DNA of 64,000 nucleotides, taken from contig OX336343.1 of assembly GCA_946902875.1 (NCBI GenBank), positions 16,601,596-16,665,595 of the forward strand. The letters run 5' to 3'. Numbering within the stretch: the first letter of the stretch is position 1; every line of letters begins with the position of its first letter. The notes below the pieces were generated by a model. It was not told where the DNA came from, did no database searches, and saw nothing but the letters and a program-made list of their open reading frames with translations. Below are positions 39,651 through 49,375 of the stretch, piece after piece. Source of the stretch: Nematopogon swammerdamellus. Lineage: Eukaryota; Arthropoda; Insecta; Lepidoptera; Adelidae. Made by a program: the position numbers and the translations under genes.

Positions 39651-39689
39651 CAGGGGTGACAGAAACAAGTTTAAGGGTCCACATAAATT

Positions 39690-39955
39690 AAATCAAAACA
39701 TGCAATTTTTTTTATGTAATTCGGTATGGGTGGCTGAGGGGCCAAAGCATATTTTTCGACCAGCCAATATCACCTCCGAGAAGATAGGTGCCATACCGGA
39801 GACTTCCCTTTGGATTGCTGGCTATACTGAACTAGAGGAGAACACAACCGAGGTTGCTATGCGGCCATTACATTTAGTACGGTGGTATCAATCCAGTCGG
39901 CTACAATTTGAGCATACCACCTAGTAAGGGGCAAGGGATGGGACCTACAGTTTTA
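39690..39955 (-). mobile_element. tRNA-headed SINE (family C), 3' part
   Basis: T-tract, 'atgtaattcggtatgggtgg', 'tcacctccgagaagataggt', 'ctatactgaactagaggaga' and 'ccacctagtaaggggcaag'. The tRNA-like head is not retained. Confidence 0.75.
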
Positions 39956-39986
39956 CAGTACAGTAAGTAGGTAAGTAAATAAAATT

Positions 39987-40466
39987 TGTACCGTGTGGGG
40001 TCGGTACTTAAAAAGAATAGCCCCACTGCATCTCTCCCCGTCGCATGTCGTAAAAGTCGACTAAGGGATAAGAAAATTCGTCAGCCTCGGTAGCTCAGTG
40101 GCGCGGTTGGTTAGTCAACTGTTATTAAGCAACGCTGAGCGCGGTCAGTGATTGGATGGGTGACCGCTCGACCGTTGGAGGCTGACCGTGGTTCGGATTC
40201 CACGTTAAACTGTAGGTCCCTTCCCTTCTTACCTTACTAGGTGGTAGGGTTTATCCCGGCCGGGTTGGTACCACCGCACTGAACGAAACGTCGGTCGAAA
40301 CGGCTATGTAAATAGTTCGTGTTTTCCGTCCAGTTTAGTGTAGCCGACATGAAATGAAGGGAAGCACTGACATGGCACCTAGTTCACCCTGTGTTATGGG
40401 CTGACATCACGGATGTTGTAGGTGATGTAGCCAATCGTGTCAGGTTCCATAAAAAAAAAAAAAAAA
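39987..40466 (+). mobile_element. Family A fragment joined to a full 5S-SINE
   Basis: A-type sequence at 39993-40073 (gtgtggggtcggtact to cgactaagggataag) is followed after seven bases by a 5S-SINE at 40081-40466 with a complete head: 'cggtagctcagtggcgcgg', 'ttaagcaacgctgagcgcgg', 'ttggatgggtgaccg'. An A15 tail closes it. The same junction type recurs at 40648. Confidence 0.8.
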
Positions 40467-40647
40467 TAATAATAATATTTGTATGGAGAAAAGATGCAGC
40501 GCCTTGCCAGTCGGTACTTAAATTGCCATACAAATATATTATACTTGATCAGTACTACGCAACGGAATGTCACAACAATCTCATAATTAAGCCTCTGATG
40601 TGTTTGAACTTTGAAAATGCAATACATTCCAATATACCAATCGAGCT

Positions 40648-41077
40648 CGATACCGTGTGGGGTCGGTACTTAAAAAGCATAGCCCCACTGCATCTCTCCC
40701 CGTCGCATGTCGTAAAAGTCGACTAAGCGATCGTCAGCCTCGGCAGCTCAGTGGTGCGGTCAGTTATTGGATGGGTGACCGCCCGACCGTTGGAGGCTGA
40801 CCGTGGTTCGGATTCCACGTTAAACTGTAGGTCCCTTCCCTTCTTACCTCACTGGGTGGTAGGGTTTATCCCGGCCGGGTTGGTACCACCGCAATGAGCG
40901 AAACGTCGGTCGAAACGGCTATGTAAATAGTTCGTGTTTTCCGTCCAGTTCAGTGTAGCCGGCGCGAAATGAAGGGAAGCACTGACATAGCACCTAGTTC
41001 ACCCAGTGTTATGGGCTGACATCACGGATGTTGTAGGTGATGTAGCCAACCGTGTCAGTTCCCATAAAAAAAAAAGC
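40648..41077 (+). mobile_element. Second family A / 5S-SINE composite
   Basis: An A fragment at 40653-40730 is followed at 40734 by a 5S-SINE whose head has lost about 45 nt between the tRNA-like start and 'ttattggatgggtgaccg'. The body and an A10 tail are intact. Confidence 0.8.
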
Positions 41078-41394
41078 TATGACGCAGACTAGATTCTTTC
41101 CCCCAAGGTCGATACAAAGAAGCTTTCGTAACCCTAGTACCTACAGTCCTTTAGTTACATAAATAATTAAATAAAAGAAACAGGATGCGACGTTTTAAAC
41201 TTAGGAAACTTGAGACTGGAGAACGCGGTAAGCGAAGAGGCTGAAATTCAATAAAACCGCCCAAAACGATGTAATTGAAACATCAACATCTCAAAGACGA
41301 AACGAGATAATTTTCAGAAAGTGCTCGACTTGTACAATTCAATTTCTTGCTTTCAGCAGTTTCAACTCTCTGACAGACTTCTCATAGTACTGTG

Positions 41395-41660
41395 CTTAGT
41401 CAGTCGGTCAGTCGGCGTTTATGCGTCCACTGCTGGACATACGCCTCTCCAATTATTTTCCCAATCTTATGCGATACGGGACCACTGATTGCCTCCGACC
41501 TAACCTCTTCTCATACTCCGTTTCCCTGTCCGCGGCCGCCAGTGTACAGGACCCGTTTACTTCGACAGTCGTCATTTCGTCGGCTGACGTGCCCAACCCA
41601 CTGCCATTTGAGCTTAATCACCCGGTGTCCAATATCGAGTATAGCATGGACGGCCTAACT
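41395..41660 (-). repeat. RTE-like LINE fragment
   Basis: 'cgtccactgctggacatacg', 'gggaccactgattgcctcc' and 'gcccaacccactgccatttg' read on the minus strand resemble the C-terminal coding part of an RTE-type LINE, like 17885-18055. Not open. Confidence 0.5.
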
Positions 41661-41959
41661 TGAGGCGAACACACGTACGCACACAAATGCATTTCTCTTA
41701 TACAAATGCTTGACATGCACCTATACATGGCCTGAGCACTACTATACTCGCAGAATTTTATGCTCACTGTCATGAGTGAATGTATTTGTATGCCTCAGGT
41801 TAGAACGAACGAACTATACTTTGGTGAGTCGGCAGCTGGGTCGGCGGATTGCCTCGTTACGCAGCATATCACGTAGCGATATTTCCAGCTCGCTCCATTG
41901 ATCGCAGGGCAGCTTTCAGAGTCCACGTTTAACACCCGTACGTCATAATCGGGAAGACG

Positions 41960-42247
41960 CACTGGCCATATATGGGGCTATTTTCATTTTGAGGCAAGTA
42001 TTTCGGTGAAATTATGCGGCTTGGTAGACTAGGTGATCGCGGACTGGTGGCCCCACTGCTCGTCTCCACCAGTCAGGGGTCACGAGGCCCACTGGGCTGA
42101 TACCACCGTACTGGATGTAAAATGGCCGCATAGCAGCCTCGGTTGTGTTCTCCTCTAGTCCAGTATAGGCAGCAATCCCGGGAAGTCTCCGGTATGGCAC
42201 CTACCTTCTCGTAGGTGGTTTTGGCTGGTCGGAGCATGTGCTTTGGC
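41960..42247 (+). mobile_element. tRNA-headed SINE (family C), left part, split by a hAT element
   Basis: 'accgtactggatgtaaaatgg', 'ctctagtccagtataggcag' and 'ggtcggagcatgtg' lead up to gctttggc, where the hAT element is inserted. The SINE resumes at 42961 (gctttggcccatccg) and reaches its A tail at 43009. Confidence 0.8.
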
Positions 42248-42960
42248 TAGGGTTGCCAGGTGCCCGGGATTTCCGGAATTGTCCCGGGCTAGGCTCCAAT
42301 GTCCCGTGTCCCGGACGAAGGATAATTTTGTCCCGGAGAGTGCAATTTGTCCCGGGAAGAAGATACGAGTAGCAGCGGCGATTCCTTTAAGTTGGCTAGG
42401 TTGGCGCCGCCAAACCAAATAAAATGAATGTCAGCATTAATATTGAAGTAATAAGCAAAAACAAACGTGAATGTTTTTTTGGAAAAACCGTTCTCCACGA
42501 AGCCATTTGCTGAAAAACTCAATTGTTCAAAACCGTCACCCTTGCCCAAGCTTGTCGAATTTAAAGTCTGTACATAAGACAGAAAAAGGGAATATAACTA
42601 TGGTCTTTCAGTTTTTAAACCCATTGTGGTAGAAATAAATTAACGATTAAGTTATGAAATTATGAAAAAAAAAATCCTTAGCCAGAGCCAACCCAATCCA
42701 TCAGCACCAGGAATCGCTACTGGAGTAGGTATGTTTGTACATACTCACAAGAAATATGAATGATTCATGTAAAGGAAGATCTACTTTCATTTTAGTGTAG
42801 TGTTGCTTACTAAAGTTGTTTGCTATAAAATAAAACTTTAAAAGCTCGCCGTAAAAATTATAACGGAAAAATATTGTATTACATTTCTCCACCTTATTTG
42901 TATAGGACTGCAGGTAGTAGATATGTCCCGGGAAGGCTAACATCAGATCTGGCACGCCTA
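42248..42960. mobile_element. hAT-type element, 713 bp, perfect 8-bp duplication
   Basis: Ends TAGGGTTGCCAGGTG and the reverse of TAGGCGTGCCAGATC. Exact duplication gctttggc at 42240-42247 and 42961-42968. It is a longer relative of 36312-36728, sharing both terminal regions, and has no recognisable transposase. Confidence 0.92.
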
Positions 42961-43010
42961 GCTTTGGCCCATCCGAATCAGCCACCCATACCGGATTACA
43001 TAAAAAAAAA
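42961..43010 (+). mobile_element. tRNA-headed SINE (family C), right part
   Basis: Completes the SINE interrupted at 42247: 'ccatccgaatcagccaccca', 'taccggattacat' and A9. Confidence 0.8.
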
Positions 43011-44070
43011 TCGTAGAACCCATATTTTTGGACGTGAGAAAACATCGTTAGGAATATTGCTAATACTTTGTTTTGTACAAGGCTGACTGGAATTAATTGC
43101 AATTTTCATTAAGTCCGTCGTCATTATACATCATTGTCATACATTGAGCTGTATCGCGACAATCGGGCTAAGCCGTGTCATCGGTGTTGTGCTGCAAGAG
43201 GTAGGGTATATTACAGCCGAACACTCATTGATACACGCCGGTAGGGTATATACATAAGGTGCTTCGTTATTTATGTCAAAAATTTCGGGAGGGTTACATA
43301 GACACTCAAATAAACACCTTAAACATTAACCTGTGTGTAACAGTAGGTAAGTTGCATTGTACGGGGTCAATGACCGCACTATGTTCAAACGCAGAACAGC
43401 TGTTTGTTGTAAGTAGGTCACATGTTGTATGATTGGTTTTTACAGCTACTTATTTGATTTGATTTTTTTGTTAGGAGAAAAAATGCTCCTATAAACATGT
43501 TTTTTTACGTAACGTGTTTATTTGAGTGCATATGTAACCCTCCCGAAATTTTTGACATAAATAACGAAACACCTTATATTACACCACCACCATGTTTAGA
43601 AAAATATTGGGACAAGACATCAAGCAGCAAGGAAGACACAAAGTTACTGTCGGACTTGTAATTAACCAGGACGCTGGAGACAGCACTATCAGTACTTACA
43701 AGACGGCCGGGCCTGTCCGCGCCTGTCGGAACCCCTCCGCTGTCTCAAACGAAGACTTGGTCGAACGGAACTTTTCAGCTGCCTTCAACCAATTGACTTC
43801 GGTATTGTTTTTCAATTGAGTCCTCGTCTGTAGGTAACGACGTTTCAAACTATCTATCTGCCTTTGACACAAGGGGGGGGGGGGGGGGGGGTGTTTGAGA
43901 ATCTCCCCCCCCCCCCCCACTCCAATATCCCTGAGGGAGTGGGAGGGGGAATGGAGTAATTGACGGGCCTCGGGAAGGGCAAACCTGATTTCTTTAGAGA
44001 AATGGTAACATTTTATTGAAATGAAATTTATTGAAATTGTATATTACGCAGATATTTATATATCATATGT
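43011..44070. other. Intergenic with inverted segments and G/C runs
   Basis: 43255-43310 ('aaggtgcttcgttatttatg', 'atttcgggagggttacat') is repeated inverted at 43525-43575, so this is likely a 320-bp MITE. 43873-43891 is a G run and 43908-43918 a C run, which could pair. No gene. Confidence 0.5.
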
Positions 44071-44259
44071 TTATGCTTTCTTTTTTTTTATTATGTTGCA
44101 GTCTGAGGGCACGGTTACATCAATGAGATAGGTTTTATTTTTCAATGTATCTGTATATATAAAATCTGGTCTATTGTTCGGTATTGCAAGGTCGGTAGAT
44201 ACTGGTAGTTCCCAGATAATTTTGGTAGACTTGTTTTCAATGACATGTGGTTCATTCAT
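44071..44259 (-). pseudogene. LINE RT C-terminal fragment
   Basis: The minus-strand frame encodes STKIIWELPVSTDLAIPNNR, PDFIYTDTLKNKTYLIDVTV and PSDCN. The pattern (TD..I.NRPD......K..YLIDV..P.D.N) is one I know from the C-terminal region of animal non-LTR retrotransposon proteins. It stops at oligo-lysine codons, and no RT core is nearby. Confidence 0.6.
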
Positions 44260-45470
44260 GCAAATCTAAGTTTATCTTATCTTTTGTGTTCCCGTACATC
44301 TGTCATATCATAATAATATTTCTCTCCGCCACTCACCTAGCAGTTATCATATCCCAAGGGTATTCTGTTAGAAAATGCCTAGTACCATAAAATCAATGCT
44401 AGTACCCATATTTTATTTGAGTGCAATATAATAATAAGGCACTGTTAATATTCTACCTAACGGTTGACTGAAAGAAATCACTTGCAGGGATAAGTCCGGC
44501 TTTGCGCACTCCCGTATTTATTGTTTTTTTTCGTGTACTGTTCTTCTTTCAAATTTTAAAAGAGAGTTTCTATTCCATTCTATACCAATCTTTAGGATGG
44601 AAGAGTGGACATGCAGGCGAACATGCTAAATCTAATGTTTCCGATCGAAGCTTCGGGTAAAAGTTATATCATTTTGTACAATATTGCTTAAGCTAAAGCT
44701 TGATACGTATAATATATATATATCTACACCTTTTGTCAAGCTTGCTATATCCTGCTTCCATCCATTTTCTGCTTAATTTGATTGTCCCGAATTCCACAGT
44801 TTCACAGCCGCAGATCCGCACAACGTAGCGAGACAAGCCGCAAAGCGATTCTGCAGAACCATCCTCTTTACAACAACTACTGTTTTACTTATCTCCTATC
44901 TTCATTCAGAATATCTCTACTTACTTCAACATACAGACTAAAATCGATTCTATGCTTATACACATACAGTTGAAAATGTACAAGGGTATGCTTCAAGAGT
45001 TAGGATGTTTTTGGAAAATTTCAGTGTTGATTCCACAACGGTGTCGGTCTGAAACAGTCTGCGGCCGCGCGTTTGGTTGGGACAATCCAAAGAATTTAAA
45101 GTGTTGGAAGTGCGTGCGTCGACTTGTGGAGGAGCTGAAAAGTCAGTGAGAAGTACGCAAGGACCAATCACAACGTGTTATATCACTTGATTACTCACAC
45201 ACCTTCTGTCTATTGCAAATGGAATGCATGCCGACACATTGGTAACAAGGTAAAATGTATAAATAGTATCACAATGACGATTCTGTGGTATGATTTCTTT
45301 GGGGGTAATCGCACCTACCCAGCTAACACCAACAGCGTAAATGGTCCCTCTTGCAATATCCCCCAACTAGTGAGGCAAGATCGATAATTTACATATCGAT
45401 AACAAATTTATCGAGATTTTAGATTTAAGTATCAATATTACAGATAAATGTATCGATATTGTAAACACTT
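44260..45470. other. Intergenic, no recognised feature
   Basis: AT-rich with scattered short frames lacking protein-like conservation. 45388-45470 starts a stretch with repeated TATCGAT motifs. Confidence 0.45.
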
Positions 45471-45473
45471 GCA

Positions 45474-45663
45474 TTTTTTTTATGGAAACTGACACGGTTG
45501 GCTACATCACCTACAACATCCGTGATGCCAGCCCATAACACCGGGTGAATTGGGTGCCATGCCAGTGCTTCCCTTCATTTCATGTCGGCTACACTGAACT
45601 GGACGGAAACCACGAACTATTTACATAGCCGTTTCGACCGACGACGTTTCGCTCAGTGGGGTG
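45474..45663 (-). mobile_element. 5S-SINE (family B), 3' fragment
   Basis: T-tract, 'tatggaaactgacacggttgg', 'taacaccgggtgaattgggt' and 'tttcgctcagtgggg'. It is inserted within TATCGAT-rich sequence that continues on both sides. Confidence 0.75.
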
Positions 45664-47167
45664 ACATATATTTATTGATGAAAGATTTATCGTTAAATCG
45701 ATATATTTTCTTAAACAGAAATATTAATAAGTAAGTACTTGAAAACAATATAAGAAATAATATTATCTTTATTAGGATTTATTGAATGTAGTTAGATGAA
45801 AATTATAGTTATAGTAATAATATAGTTATTTAATATTAGTCGACATTGAGGACAGATTTGTACAACATCGATGTTATCGAGGCTCCGATAAAACTTATCG
45901 ACATAGGTAATTCGTTATTATTTTAATAAATCAGACCAAAATATCTATATCAAAATCAACTTGAAACCCTATCTCTATAGCGAAGAACGGTGAGCCTAGG
46001 GCAAAATTTCGAGTAATCTGATAATCCGTTTCATCGGACATTCGTTTATCGATATCTTCAAGTTTTTAGAGATTTCGCCGTTCTGGAAAGTCTGGATTCT
46101 CTTATGGCGACAGACTCGGTAAATTACAACTGAGCGGGAAATGTGGTTCGAAAACTTAACCTTTAAAGTTTGGCTTTATAACAGAGTTCTACAGATGATA
46201 GTCTGTCCTTTCATAACTCGGGAGTCATTGTTTTGATTGAGGTCTCGATTACGAGATTTTTTGACATTTCGTTGCGTACAAGGTAACGTGCTGAACAAAT
46301 ATTTAAAGTATGGCAATTTTAGTACCAACTGCCCCGCTAGAGGCGCTGTATCTATTCTTCATACAAATTCTTACTTACTTGTATCCTCTTTGTATCAAAC
46401 GAAATGAAAAAAAAAAATAATAATAACAGAGCCTTAGGCCGATTATATGTTTTTTCTTTGTTCTTTTCAAAGGCTATTTCGACTCGACGCTTATAATTTT
46501 GAATTTTAGGTACCTCTCTACTAAGCTACATAATTGTGTCTACATTGTTATTATCTCTGCTCGCGTGTAACTTGAGAACGGCTCAACAAATTTTCATGTA
46601 ATTTTTACTGATACATACATACACACACATCATAACGCCAACCGTGGTAAACAGAGTAAACGGTGTAGTGCTGGAAGAATTCTTTTATAACAGAACACCC
46701 AAATTTAGCAAAATATTAGGACTAGTACTCGTTACTATCAAGCAGTAAGTAAGCACGAGGACTTTTCTACTTCATGATTTGGTGGAAAAACTCTAGCCTG
46801 TCGCCCTTAAGCACGGCAATCTTGGACTTTTTGTTATACACTGTGTTAAAAAACTCTTGTGTTCTGGGTAAATTAAAAGTTCTGTGCACAACTCCCCGCA
46901 CCGCACCGCGCCGCCCCGTGGTCGTCCGCTAGCGTCAGGCATGACAAGCGGTGTCACGATTTTAGCTCTGAAGAAAGGGTATTGTTCAAAAACCCGTGTG
47001 TTTTATTTATCTACCACTCCCTAGAAGCCTAGAATATAGGTACAGCCAAAGACATTAAAATACGCGCTGAGTGGACGGTGGCCAAAAGCTATCGCAGGCG
47101 TTGAAAAATCTTATTCTATTTGTGTTTAAAGCCGCACTTAACGCGAGCGGAGCGGCATGTAAACATG
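45664..47167. other. Intergenic; family A remnant and GC patch
   Basis: TATCGAT-like motifs continue to about 46050. 46617-46830 is a decayed reverse family A copy ('actatcaagcagtaagtaag', 'ctagcctgtcgcccttaagc'). 46895-46950 is GC-rich ('accgcaccgcgccgccccg'). No gene is found. Confidence 0.5.
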
Positions 47168-47517
47168 TCAGCCTCGGTAGCTCCGTGGTTTGGTCGGTCG
47201 ACTGTCTGTCGGATCATAAGCAAACCTGGGCGCGGTTATTGGATGCATGGGTGACCGCTCGACCGTTAGAGGCTGATCTTCTTACCTTACTAGGTGGTAT
47301 AGGGTTTAACCCGCTCGGGTTGGTACCACCGCACTGAATTAAAGGTCGTTTGAAACGGCTAGGCTATGTAAATAGTTCGTGTTTTCGGCCCCGTTCAGTA
47401 TAGCCGGCACGACCGAAGGGAAGCACTGACATGGCACCTATACTTTACCAACGTGGTATGTGCTGATATCACGGATGTAGTAGGCGATGTAGCCAACCGT
47501 GTCAGTTTCCTTAAAAA
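47168..47517 (+). mobile_element. 5S-SINE (family B), internally shortened
   Basis: The head is present ('cggtagctccgtggtttggt', 'aagcaaacctgggcgcgg', 'catgggtgaccgctcg'), but about 40 nt after 'gaggctga' are missing before 'tcttcttaccttactaggtgg'. It ends in A7. Confidence 0.8.
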
Positions 47518-47799
47518 AATGCAAAAGCAAATCGAATTTGATTCTTAGTTGTAAGTAAGCCTTCGAAAATAAAATGTTATTATCATGAATACACGTAACC
47601 GACAGACTATTTTTTCTCGACATTTTCCTTCATACTTTCTCGCACTTTCATAGGTTATTACGATAAATAAAGCCTATGAGACGACAATATGACCGAATTG
47701 AGATCATGGAGATAAATGCGTAGAAATGGCATCGTTACATTGCATACGTCTTACCCCGTTACCAACATTTAGTCGGCATACACTCAATTGGCAGTAGAT

Positions 47800-48130
47800 A
47801 GACTTTAAAAGAATAGCCCCACAGCATCTCTCTCCGTGTATGTCGTAAAAGGCGACTAAGGGACTCCCTTCTTATATTACTAGGTGATAGGGTTTAACCC
47901 GCCCGGGATGGTACCACCGCACTGAATAAAAGGTCGGTCGAAACGACTATGTAAATAGTTTGTGTTTTCCGTCCAGTTCAGTGTAGCCGGCACGACCGAA
48001 GGGAAGCACTAAAGTGGCACCAAGTTCACCTGGTGTTATGGGCTGACATCACGGAAACTGACACTGTTGGCTACATCACCTACAACAGGGGTGATGTAGC
48101 CAACAGTGTCAGTTTCCGTAAAAAAAAAGA
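47800..48130 (+). mobile_element. Family A fragment fused to a 5S-SINE body with a foldback tail
   Basis: An A-type piece (gaatagccccacagcatctc ... cgactaaggga) joins the SINE body at 'ctcccttcttatattactag' without any head. The tail turns into a hairpin with exact 30-nt arms 48051-48080 and 48090-48119, then A9. Confidence 0.8.
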
Positions 48131-48598
48131 TACGTGATAGTCCATGTTTTCGGTTTGTAATGGGGTGACATCATGGATGTAACAGGTGATGTAGCAACCA
48201 CATTAGAGTTTCTACCGGCAACAACTCTAACGCACCCTAAAACTTGTCGATTTCAACCAATAGCCGTCTCGAGTGCATTACCTAACGCTTTCTGATTGGT
48301 TGAAATCGGTCGAGGTGAGTGTGAGTGGTCCCGGAATGGATACTGCAAACAACATAGATAGGTAAATAACGCGCTCTGCGCCCGTAGCCCCAATAATGTA
48401 TGTGATTATCACACACCTACACTCAGTCGGCGTCAGCCGCCGTTCCATATGACACGTGTCGTGTGTGCAAAAGTGTGTGCGGGCAGTCAACAAGGTGATA
48501 ACCGACTGTAAAGTGGCATATCGTATTCTAAAGGATCAGAACAATATCTAGAACAATAAAAAGATATACACATGCAGATGAAAATCGATCCACTAGAC

Positions 48599-49032
48599 CA
48601 GCCATTCTCAACCCGTGTGTCGCGACACACTAGTGTGTCGCGAGAGTGTGTCGGCGAGCATGTGTCAGGTGTGTCGCGAGAATTTCTAAAAATAAAAAAA
48701 ATTCCCCCTTTCGCGCGAAAGGGCGAAATTTTGCTGAAGACTGCTCAATGTGGACAGTGAAATGAAAGTCTGTTTATCCAAAATTCGTCCACGTATAGAA
48801 GATCTGTGTCAAGGTCATCAGGCTCAAGTAGGTATCACTAGGATCTACTCATACTCAGCCTAATGTTTAGTGTTCAAACTATTACTTGTATTACTCAGTT
48901 AATTGATATTAATCGTATGTATATATATCGTATGTATATATACTTGTAAGACTTGTGTTTTTATTGAGTGTGTCGCCAGTCTAAAAAAAATCTTCAAATG
49001 TGTCGCAGAGGAAAAAAGGTTGAGAACCCCTG
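48599..49032. mobile_element. hAT-type MITE, 434 bp, perfect 8-bp duplication
   Basis: Ends CAGCCATTCTCAACC and the reverse of CAGGGGTTCTCAACC, a common hAT terminal type. Exact duplication cactagac at 48591-48598 and 49033-49040. Internal 'gtgtgtcgcgag' repeats; no transposase frame. Confidence 0.92.
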
Positions 49033-49125
49033 CACTAGACTAGTTAGTAGTAAGATACACTCTCTATAGTGTTGTACCTCTTTGAGTCCCGGTACGCTAC
49101 ACTTGTTCCATAAACAAGTGACTAA

Positions 49126-49370
49126 GCGGTGGGTGGCCGAGTGGTCTAGGCGTCGGCTTCTATTGCGAGAGGTCCGAGGTTCGAATCCAAACGGTGGCGT
49201 CTTCCAATGATTTTTTTCTGATTTGAAAACGTATATGTGCATACCTTCACCTACTGCTCCATGGTTCGAATTCCATGTAAAAATGTAGGTCCACCGGATT
49301 GACTGGAGGAAATTGCCTAAGGCAATAAGCCCGCCCTTGCCATACATTAAGTGGCATAAAGTGTATTATT
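49126..49370 (+). mobile_element. tRNA-headed SINE with a different 3' body
   Basis: The head at 49126-49195 has 'ggtggccgagtggtctagg' and box B ggttcgaatcc at 49179-49189, close to the family C head. The 3' part ('ggaaattgcctaaggcaata', 'agcccgcccttgcc', 'ataaagtgtattattatta') differs from family C and looks like a LINE-type tail. Confidence 0.65.
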
Positions 49371-49375
49371 ATTAA

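Noticed and set aside
49126..49195. Possible tRNA gene
   Set aside because: Boxes A and B are present, but no acceptor stem closes and the segment continues into a SINE body. The same applies to 28257-28325 and 30046-30122.
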